NCBI GenBank assembly: GCA_021820785.1
Contig: JAKADE010000038.1
Coordinates: 1-12,951, forward strand
Length of the DNA stretch: 12,951 nucleotides
Direction: 5' to 3'
DNA from: Pseudomonadota bacterium
GTDB taxonomy: Bacteria > Pseudomonadota > Gammaproteobacteria > Steroidobacterales > Steroidobacteraceae
How positions within the stretch are numbered: the stretch's first letter is position 1; each line of letters begins with the position of its first letter. Of the stretch, positions 6,951 to 12,030 are shown piece after piece. Made by a program: the position numbers and the translations under genes. The notes beneath the pieces are model-generated. The model ran no database searches. It was given only the letters and a program-made list of their open reading frames with translations, and had not been told where the DNA came from.

Positions 6951-7664
6951 ATGTGCGAGCGATATGTATTACCGGACCAGGAGCTGGCTGAGCGCGAACT
7001 TGCACCCCAGTGCAAGTGGTGGCGATTCTCGGCGAGCTTCAACGTCGCGCCCACCCGGTTTGTCCCGGCGGTGCGTCTGTATGCCGGCCAGTCCGAAGCC
7101 GTGATGATGCGCTGGGGACTGACCCCGGCGTGGGCCAAGGGCGATGCATCGGCCGGTCTCTGGCTGCGCCTCGCGGTCGGATCGCTCGAAGACAGTCCGC
7201 TCTTTCGCGGCCCCTGGCTCAACAGCCAGCGCTGCATTCTGCCGTTCGCCGGGTTCTACACCTGGCGCTTGACCCCGGCGGGATACCGCCAGCCGTACTT
7301 CGTTCACGCCCAGGACCGCGCCGTGTTTTCGGTGGCCGGCATCTGGGACCGGACCGAGACGGAAGATGGCGATGTGATCGAGGGCTGCACCATCCTCACA
7401 GTACCCTCGTGTGCGCCGGTCGAATCCATCCAGAGCGCCACGCGAGAAATGCCGGCGATCATCGCGGCCGAGGACGTCGACACCTGGTTGCGCGGGACTC
7501 CAGTCCAGGCGCGCGCGCTGCTCCGAACAGCACCGGAGGAGCTGCTCGCCAGCCACGCGGTCAGTCCGAGAATCAACTCGCTAGACTGCGACGATCCGGA
7601 ACTCGTGCGCGCCGTTAGACAATTCACCCCGCGACATTCAGCCTTCGCCAGCGCCCAGCTCTAA
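6951..7664 (+). CDS. SRAP-domain protein (YedK/HMCES-like) lacking most catalytic residues
   Basis: A 237-residue SRAP (SOS response-associated peptidase) domain protein. Canonical members such as YedK and HMCES use Cys2 to cross-link covalently to abasic sites in single-stranded DNA, helped by a conserved Asn, Glu and His. The start at 6951 gives MCERYVLP with Cys2 in place, as the family requires; no ribosome site is evident. Family blocks are SFNVAPT (29-35), MRWGLTPAWAK (53-63), RCILPFAGFYTW (94-105), FSVAGIWD (126-133), TILTVPS (147-153) and REMPAII (165-171). The usual Glu in the GFYEW block is Thr104, the usual His of the HxRMP block aligns with Thr164, and the NARAET block is replaced by RLAVGS, without the Asn. 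Probably a divergent paralogue with altered chemistry. Stands alone downstream of the OpgC-like gene. Confidence 0.88.
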   Translation: MCERYVLPDQELAERELAPQCKWWRFSASFNVAPTRFVPAVRLYAGQSEAVMMRWGLTPAWAKGDASAGLWLRLAVGSLEDSPLFRGPWLNSQRCILPFAGFYTWRLTPAGYRQPYFVHAQDRAVFSVAGIWDRTETEDGDVIEGCTILTVPSCAPVESIQSATREMPAIIAAEDVDTWLRGTPVQARALLRTAPEELLASHAVSPRINSLDCDDPELVRAVRQFTPRHSAFASAQL

Positions 7665-7954
7665 CGCGAGCGCCTCCCGTCACGTGTCGGAGCGTTCCGG
7701 CAGCACTGCGCGAGCCTTCGTTCGACTCGAATCCGCTCAAGAAGATCGGGCAGCTCCCGAGTCACGGGCGACTCAAGCACGAAGACGGCCTGACCCCTCC
7801 CGTCCTCGGCTGTCTGTCCGCTCTGGTCGGGCAGCACCTCCTGCCGCACCGCGTCGAGCGGTTGGTCGCCGGGGCAGATTCGAGTAAGATCCAGCTGCAT
7901 CTTGAGCAGTTGCACGCGTCGGTCCGCGGCAGCGTAGAGCCCATGCGCGCGCAT
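7661..7954 (-). CDS. Doubtful hypothetical protein
   Basis: A 97-residue reading frame that I do not recognise. In its favour, the third codon position is rich in G and C as in the neighbouring genes, and the translation is less Arg-rich than the other frames here: LLKMQLDLTRICPGD, RELPDLLERIRVERRLAQ. Against it, the ATG at 7954 lies inside an 18-base palindrome, no ribosome site is visible, and the stop overlaps the convergent SRAP gene end by 4 bases. A shorter start exists at 7900. If not a gene, 7665-8024 is a 360-base gap holding only the GTAG-headed palindrome. Confidence 0.3.
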   Translation of the reverse strand: MRAHGLYAAADRRVQLLKMQLDLTRICPGDQPLDAVRQEVLPDQSGQTAEDGRGQAVFVLESPVTRELPDLLERIRVERRLAQCCRNAPTRDGRRSR

Positions 7955-7957
7955 GGG
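7934..7957 (+). repeat. GTAG-headed palindrome, REP-like
   Basis: CCCATGCGC (7940-7948) is followed directly by its exact reverse complement GCGCATGGG (7949-7957), an 18-base perfect palindrome. It is preceded by GTAGAG at 7934-7939. GTAG followed by a stem-loop is the layout of the RAYT-associated REP family known from Stenotrophomonas and relatives. It lies 67 bases upstream of the secreted-protein gene at 8025. A second GTAG-headed hairpin occurs at 10817. Confidence 0.4.
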
Positions 7958-8024
7958 GCGTTTATCCGATCCAGTTGTGGCACCTGATCGAGTCTCAACC
8001 CGCTCCTCACCCCAAGGTAGCCCC

Positions 8025-8636
8025 TTGACGACGACACTCAAATTCATGGCGGGCACCGTGCTGCTCTGCGTGCTGAGCTGCGCATACGCAACCGCGGCTC
8101 AACCGAAAACACAAGCCATTGCGGTACAGGTCGATGTCATCTGCCCGGTGCACTCGGTGGGACAACCACTGCTTGCGGCACTGCAGCAGGATCTTAAGAC
8201 CGACGGCTACGTTCACGGCAAGCCCTGGCCGATGGTACGCCTGTTCGTTTACGCCGCGCCGAGCGTGAACAATCGCAAGAACCCGCAGGGTTGGAGTATC
8301 GCAGTGGCTCATACCTTCTTCGAGCCCATGCTCGCGGCCGCGTTCCACCTCCTGAAGGGCAAGAATCACGCCGCGCCGACGGGGCCGACAGGGCAGCTGT
8401 TCAATATGCTCATTCATTCCCAGGGTGCCTTAACGTACCTCGGCGTCATCAATATCGATCATCTCGATCAGAAGAAGATTCCGCTACTTGCCGGCAACAT
8501 CATCAACACCTTCAGCAAGCGGTGGCCGCCGTTCGGTCCACTGGGGCCGAGGCCGAAGCCGTTGCCGCAGCTGGCCGGCAGCCAGCCCGGTGCGATGATG
8601 GGGTCGTCGTCTGATACGAGGCCCACGAAACCCTGA
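8025..8636 (+). CDS. Secreted hypothetical protein, probable TTG start
   Basis: A 203-residue protein that I do not recognise. The TTG at 8025 is preferred because AAGG lies 7 bases upstream and it gives a proper signal peptide: a short Lys-bearing start, the core FMAGTVLLCVLSCAYATAA, then QPKT. The ATG at 8046 is possible but removes the charged residue. The mature part has an ordered region with VQVDVICPVHSVGQPLL, LKTDGYVHGKPWPMVRLFV, NPQGWSIAVAHTFFEPM and LTYLGVINIDHLDQKKIPL, then a Pro/Gly/Ser-rich tail from about residue 170. Location is likely periplasmic or extracellular. It stands alone, with a GTAG palindrome upstream and a strong hairpin across its stop. Confidence 0.65.
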   Translation: MTTTLKFMAGTVLLCVLSCAYATAAQPKTQAIAVQVDVICPVHSVGQPLLAALQQDLKTDGYVHGKPWPMVRLFVYAAPSVNNRKNPQGWSIAVAHTFFEPMLAAAFHLLKGKNHAAPTGPTGQLFNMLIHSQGALTYLGVINIDHLDQKKIPLLAGNIINTFSKRWPPFGPLGPRPKPLPQLAGSQPGAMMGSSSDTRPTKP

Positions 8637-8657
8637 GCGATCCCCTCAGGGGTTCGT
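8625..8657 (+). terminator. Hairpin across the stop of the secreted-protein gene, probable terminator
   Basis: ACGAA (8625-8629) plus CCCTGAG (8631-8637) pair with CTCAGGG (8645-8651) plus TTCGT (8653-8657), with one A/G mismatch and a 7-base loop. That gives 12 base pairs out of 13. The TGA stop lies in the left arm. The sequence beyond is AT-rich (GATATAGATATATCC) without a clean T-run. Position and strength argue for a transcript end. Confidence 0.5.
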
Positions 8658-8780
8658 CGTGATATAGATATATCCAATTGAAATAAACACCGTGGAATCC
8701 CTTTAGCAGGCTGGAGTAGGATCACCGGTTACCCAAGGTGCCGATTACTGGATGGTTCGTGTTTCGCCAGATCGAAGAAG

Positions 8781-9002
8781 ATGATGAAAGGCATGACTGG
8801 CCCGGCACAGGCAACGTGTAGCATTTACGCTGAAACCACCCTGAGCAACTCCCAGAAGGCGAACATCGTGGATCGACTCGGGAACGCCACTGGGCTGAAA
8901 CGACATCGCGATTGGGGCTGGCATTCCGTGCATCAGGCGACTTCGCGCTACATCGATATCGATGAGCTTCCGAACGGGGAGGGGGCTCATGGGGCAGCGT
9001 AG
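8781..9002 (+). CDS. Small hypothetical protein overlapping the zinc-ribbon gene
   Basis: A 73-residue reading frame of unknown family. The composition is protein-like and balanced: ATCSIYAETTLSNSQKANI, then VDRLGNATGLKRHRDWGWHS, then SRYIDIDELPNG. The third codon position is G/C in about two thirds of codons, in line with a real gene. Start choice is uncertain: the ATG at 8781 is preceded only by GAAGAAG, and further Met codons follow at residues 2 and 5. Its stop lies 14 bases inside the zinc-ribbon gene, whose strong ribosome site is within this frame, so the two are probably translationally coupled. No signal peptide or membrane segment. Alternative: a chance frame over a leader region. 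Confidence 0.5.
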   Translation: MMKGMTGPAQATCSIYAETTLSNSQKANIVDRLGNATGLKRHRDWGWHSVHQATSRYIDIDELPNGEGAHGAA

Positions 9003-9318
9003 ACATTTCCACTGCGAAGGCTGTCATATGACTGCGACCGTCAGTGGCGGGCCGGATCGCGGCATGACGGTGTTTACGGAGACCCGATACTGTCCGCAGT
9101 GCGAGGCGCTGCACGATGTCACGACGGGGCCTGCGCCGGACGTTTATCTCAGTGACGATCCTCCTCAGGAACAACAGCAGGAAGAGGGCAGCGAACACTT
9201 CGATGTTTGCCCTTCCTGCAAAAGCTCAAATTTGACGGTCTGGACCGACGTTGATCCCTGCCCGCGCTGCGGTGGCGTCATCATCTGCGACGGGATTAGC
9301 AGCATTTTGTGGGATTAA
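8989..9318 (+). CDS. Double zinc-ribbon protein
   Basis: A 109-residue soluble protein with eight cysteines in four CxxC pairs: Cys9/Cys12 (HCEGCH), Cys35/Cys38 (CPQC), Cys74/Cys77 (CPSC) and Cys91/Cys94 (CPRCGG). They fit two four-Cys zinc ribbons joined by a Gln/Glu-rich acidic linker (about residues 55-70). The C-terminus ends in a hydrophobic VIICDGISSILWD. The start at 8989 has the best ribosome site in the region, GGGGAGGGGG just upstream, and begins 14 bases before the end of the 73-residue frame. Zinc ribbons of this kind usually mediate protein or nucleic-acid contacts; there is no catalytic domain, so it may be an adaptor. Converges on the NTF2-like gene. I do not recognise the specific family. 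Confidence 0.72.
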   Translation: MGQRRHFHCEGCHMTATVSGGPDRGMTVFTETRYCPQCEALHDVTTGPAPDVYLSDDPPQEQQQEEGSEHFDVCPSCKSSNLTVWTDVDPCPRCGGVIICDGISSILWD

Positions 9319-9354
9319 GCGTCGCGAGTGGCCGAGCCGCGGCACGGAGCAGAG

Positions 9355-9375
9355 GAGTATGCTAACGCCATGCTC
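9355..9375. terminator. Hairpin between convergent genes
   Basis: GAGTATG (9355-9361) and CATGCTC (9369-9375) form a 7-base stem with one T/G wobble and a 7-base loop. It lies in the 63-base gap between the zinc-ribbon gene (+) and the NTF2-like gene (-), where termination from both sides is expected. No T-run adjoins it. Confidence 0.25.
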
Positions 9376-9381
9376 TATATC

Positions 9382-9891
9382 CTATTTCCAGGCGATATGA
9401 CTGGTCGTCCAAGTGTCCGCTGCAATCTTCCAGCCGTGCGCAGACTTCACGAGCACGTAGAACCAGAGCGCTCGCTCGCTCAGTCTTCCCTTCGGGCCTG
9501 AAATCCACAAGTGCGCCGGCAGAACGAAGGACACCCGACGTCCGCTTCTTGCGCGTTCGAAGAAGTGCGGCGAACCCGCTGAACCGTGTTCCTGCCCCGG
9601 CTTCATGATGTGATCGATTGCGGTGGCCCACCGATGTTCGCCCGAAATACCGGTCCAGATGAACGGCGGGAACTCGTCGCTAATGACGACATCTCGGGTG
9701 AAGATATTCTCGGCCAGCGGGCCCGTGCCTGCGTTATATGCCGCGATCCACTCCTGGACGGGTTTCAGCATCGCCGCATCAGGCGCGGCGGGGCCCGCCA
9801 AAGCGGGCGATGCCATGAGAACGGGAAGCGCCACAGCAGCGGAAATGCGCCCCAGCGCTGTACCGACAATGCGGGTCCGCACCATATGCAT
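9382..9891 (-). CDS. Secreted NTF2-like (SnoaL/DUF4440-type) protein
   Basis: A 169-residue protein with a Sec signal peptide: Arg-bearing start, hydrophobic ISAAVALPVLMASPALA, cleavage expected after Ala32. The mature part has the NTF2-like cone-fold pattern: an initial helix MLKPVQEWIAAYNAG, then FTRDVVISDEFPPFIWTG, a helix with RWATAIDHIM, and antiparallel strands VSFVLPAHLWIS, ERALWFYVLVK and the closing GWKIAADTWTTS. Such periplasmic proteins are small ligand-binding or isomerase-like folds; no catalytic set is evident, so function is unknown. Start codons cluster here (GTG at 9894, ATG at 9891 and 9885); the ATG at 9891 has GAGAG 9 bases upstream. It lies at the 3' end of the minus-strand run that begins with the TMEM175-like gene. 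Confidence 0.75.
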   Translation of the reverse strand: MHMVRTRIVGTALGRISAAVALPVLMASPALAGPAAPDAAMLKPVQEWIAAYNAGTGPLAENIFTRDVVISDEFPPFIWTGISGEHRWATAIDHIMKPGQEHGSAGSPHFFERARSGRRVSFVLPAHLWISGPKGRLSERALWFYVLVKSAHGWKIAADTWTTSHIAWK

Positions 9892-10006
9892 CACCCCACG
9901 CTCTCATTGCCCGAAGTTGGGTCTTACAGATCGTACCGAGCACCGTCATGGCATGCTTGTTGCTGCATGAGCGGCCCGGCAGCAACCGTGCTCGTTCCCG
10001 CATCGG

Positions 10007-10120
10007 TCACCACAATGGTCCCTGGCGATCTTGCAGCAGCGCTCTCATCGTCTGAATTCGCTCCATCAATTCTTCGAGCGCAACGAGCTTCGATTGAACC
10101 GGCGTTCCTGCCTGCCCCAT
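10007..10120 (-). CDS. Possible 37-residue helical protein
   Basis: A very short frame between the TMEM175-like gene stop (10153) and the NTF2-like gene. The translation is an amphipathic helix, QSKLVALEELMERIQTMRAL, with heptad-like spacing of Leu and Met, flanked by short polar ends. GAG lies 5 bases before the ATG. The frame is open upstream to the TMEM175-like stop, so an earlier GTG (two codons upstream) is possible. No homologue is known to me. It could be a small coiled-coil partner of a neighbour or a chance frame. Confidence 0.28.
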   Translation of the reverse strand: MGQAGTPVQSKLVALEELMERIQTMRALLQDRQGPLW

Positions 10121-10152
10121 CTGCACTCGGATCGCGAACTTCACTCCCCAAT

Positions 10153-10743
10153 CTACTCTTTTGGGGGAGCCACGACGAGCACTCGCTCGATTCGCCGGTC
10201 CGGGATGAGCCAGAGCATCGCCACTAATGCGTACAGGCCGACCGAGATCCACCGCGCATACGCCGCAAGAACGATGGCGAGCAGATAGAGCAGGGGAGAA
10301 ACCTTGCCCTTCCAGTCGCCGCCGACCGCCCGCCGCAGGATCGACTCATCCCCCTGCGTCGCAATGATCCGCTGCTGCAGGATCCACCACGCAACGGCTG
10401 CCATCAGCAGAACCAGACCGTAGACCGCAGTCGGTACCGAGGCGAAGTGATTTTCCCCCATCCAGCCGGTTGTGAAGGGGATGAGCGAGAGCCAGAAGAG
10501 CAAATGCAGATTTGCCCAGAGGATACCCCCGCTCACGCGGTGCGTCGCCAGCAAGAGATGATGATGATTATTCCAGTAAATGCCGAGATAGATGAAGCTC
10601 AGCACGTAGGTGAGCAGCACGGGCACCACGGGAATTAGCGCGCGCAAGTCGGTTTCCCGCGGAATTTTCAGGTCGAGCACCATGATCGTGATCAGGATGG
10701 CGATCACCCCGTCGCTGAAGGCTTCCATCCGATCTGTGCCCAT
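10153..10743 (-). CDS. TMEM175/DUF1211 family membrane protein, potassium channel-like
   Basis: A 196-residue integral membrane protein of the TMEM175 (DUF1211) family. Bacterial members form potassium-permeable tetrameric channels. The signature RMEAFSDGVIAI is at residues 5-16, with Arg5 and Phe9-Ser10-Asp11 matching the RxxxFSD motif of the pore-lining first helix. Other family blocks are LVLLTYVLSFIYLGIYW-like residues 41-57, WNNHHHLL just after, and LFWLSLIPFTTGWMGE near 82-97. About six hydrophobic segments are seen, the normal number for the bacterial form. The start at 10743 has GAGG 5 bases upstream. It heads a minus-strand run. The physiological role in this organism is not apparent. 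Confidence 0.9.
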   Translation of the reverse strand: MGTDRMEAFSDGVIAILITIMVLDLKIPRETDLRALIPVVPVLLTYVLSFIYLGIYWNNHHHLLLATHRVSGGILWANLHLLFWLSLIPFTTGWMGENHFASVPTAVYGLVLLMAAVAWWILQQRIIATQGDESILRRAVGGDWKGKVSPLLYLLAIVLAAYARWISVGLYALVAMLWLIPDRRIERVLVVAPPKE

Positions 10744-10816
10744 CTCTGCCTCGTGTCATCTGCTGTCAGAGCGCCAGAGTGTAAGGCTTTGCGGGGGCTG
10801 GTGTGTGGTTCACCCG

Positions 10817-10854
10817 GTAGTCCTGAACCGCCGGCAATCGCCGGTGTTCGGACT
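10817..10854 (+). repeat. GTAG-headed imperfect hairpin, REP-like
   Basis: GTAG at 10817-10820 opens a stem-loop. AGTCC (10819-10823), GAAC (10825-10828) and CCGGC (10831-10835) pair with GCCGG (10840-10844), GTTC (10846-10849) and GGACT (10850-10854). This leaves a bulged T, a CG/T internal loop and an AATC loop. That is 14 pairs in 36 bases. GTAG followed by an imperfect stem-loop is typical of one REP family mobilised by RAYT transposases. It lies in the gap between the TMEM175-like and ABC genes. Confidence 0.5.
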
Positions 10855-10919
10855 CTGCGATCCCGTGCAGTTGCGTCTCGTCAGCGCAACGCCGTTCTCA
10901 TCCGGTCTCGTCTCGGCCA

Positions 10920-11225
10920 GTGATCCGGCCGAAGAATCTGTCGCGTACGGAGCAGGAGGCAGGGGGCAAAGAATTGGGCAGACGGTCCGTCGCACTGAAA
11001 GCGACACAACTTGAACCGGAGATATGTCCAAAATGCGGCGAACTTCACCCGCGCGCTGCGAAGGTCGACTGGCTGTGGCATAGTCTCAAGCAGGAAGGGG
11101 ACGTTATCGTATCCAGCAACCCGAAGACGATGACCGCGCATAACGAGAATCATGGGACGCTCGGAGTGGAATGTGATGACATTTGTGGATGTGCAGGAGT
11201 TGCGCAAGCGCTACGGGGTCCGTGA
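10920..11225 (+). CDS. Possible small zinc-finger protein upstream of the ABC genes
   Basis: A frame of 101 residues from a GTG at 10920; a TTG at 10974 is another start, with AGGGGG upstream. It contains EICPKCGELHPRAAKVDWLW, with CPKC and a nearby His that could bind zinc, then HSLKQEGDVIVSSN and a His/Asn stretch. More Cys residues occur near the end (ECDDICGC), but that part overlaps the start of the ABC ATPase gene by 50 bases in another frame, an unusually long overlap. The protein may be real, may end in a sequencing or natural frameshift, or may be a chance frame. If it is not a gene, 10744-11175 is a 432-base gap holding the GTAG hairpin and the ABC promoter. Confidence 0.35.
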   Translation: MIRPKNLSRTEQEAGGKELGRRSVALKATQLEPEICPKCGELHPRAAKVDWLWHSLKQEGDVIVSSNPKTMTAHNENHGTLGVECDDICGCAGVAQALRGP

Positions 11226-12030
11226 AGCGCTGGCGGGCGTCTCGTTCACCATCGGAGCGGGCGAGATTGTCGGGCTTCTGGGGCCCAATGGCGCGGGCAA
11301 GACGACGCTCATTGGCTGCCTGCTAGGATTCTTGTTGCCAAGCGCCGGAGAAGTCCGGCTCTTTGGCGAGCGGACGGAAGAGCTACGCCCTTCGACGCTC
11401 GGCCGGATTGGCTTTGTTCCCCAAGCGCTGAACGGCTTCACCTGGTTCAAAGTCGGCGAACTGATCGACTATCTCGGCAAGTTTTATGCCCGCGCGCTGG
11501 ATCCGGTCCCGCCGTGGCTGCTTGAGTGGGCGGGGCTCGACATGAAACAGCGGGTCAAAACGCTGTCCGGGGGACAGAAGCAACGTCTGGCCATTCTCCT
11601 TGCCCTGAGGCATGAACCGGATTTCCTGGTGCTCGATGAACCGGTGTCGAGCCTAGATCCGCAGGCAAGGCTCGACTTCGTCGCGCTGATCGCCCGGTTC
11701 TGCAGGGAAAACGGTCGCAGCGCGCTGATTTCGTCTCACATCCTCTCCGATCTTGAGAAGATCGCCACCCGAGCGATCTTCATGCGCCGGGGTATGATCG
11801 TGCACGACACGCCCATGGAGCGATTTCGCACTACGATGCGCTGGGTACAGGCCCCGCGCGAGGCTCTCCCGGCGGAGTTGTCGGTTTTGGCCGATGATAG
11901 CGTGACGGGCGAACTGCTGGTCGACGGGTGGAATGACGCGGCAGCTGCCCGGACAGTGCAACAGGCGGGCGCACCGGTCGCCGTGCGGCAACCGGATCTG
12001 GAGGCGGCGTTCCTGGAGATGACCCGGTGA
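11176..12030 (+). CDS. ABC transporter ATP-binding protein (exporter type)
   Basis: A 284-residue ATPase subunit of a CcmA/YhaQ-type ABC exporter. All nucleotide-binding motifs are intact: Walker A GPNGAGKTT (36-44), Q-loop Gln83 in FVPQALN, signature LSGGQKQR (130-137), Walker B FLVLDEP (150-156), D-loop SSLD (158-161) and switch His188 in SSHIL. The last 80 or so residues are the accessory C-terminal part common in this class, ending in the usual LEAAFLEMTR. The start at 11176 (MTFVDVQEL) has GGAG 9 bases upstream. The stop overlaps the next gene's GTG as GTGA, so ATPase and permease are coupled. Substrate is not predictable; such two-gene exporters often handle lipids, antibiotics or peptides. 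Confidence 0.95.
   Translation: MTFVDVQELRKRYGVREALAGVSFTIGAGEIVGLLGPNGAGKTTLIGCLLGFLLPSAGEVRLFGERTEELRPSTLGRIGFVPQALNGFTWFKVGELIDYLGKFYARALDPVPPWLLEWAGLDMKQRVKTLSGGQKQRLAILLALRHEPDFLVLDEPVSSLDPQARLDFVALIARFCRENGRSALISSHILSDLEKIATRAIFMRRGMIVHDTPMERFRTTMRWVQAPREALPAELSVLADDSVTGELLVDGWNDAAAARTVQQAGAPVAVRQPDLEAAFLEMTR

Noticed and set aside
8722..9198. Minus-strand frame opposite the small protein and zinc-ribbon genes
   Set aside because: The plus strand has eight ordered Cys residues and a strong ribosome site; the minus translation is Arg/Ser-rich without a domain.
9586..10227. Plus-strand frame opposite the NTF2-like and TMEM175-like genes
   Set aside because: Low-complexity translation with no domain or ribosome site; antisense to supported genes.
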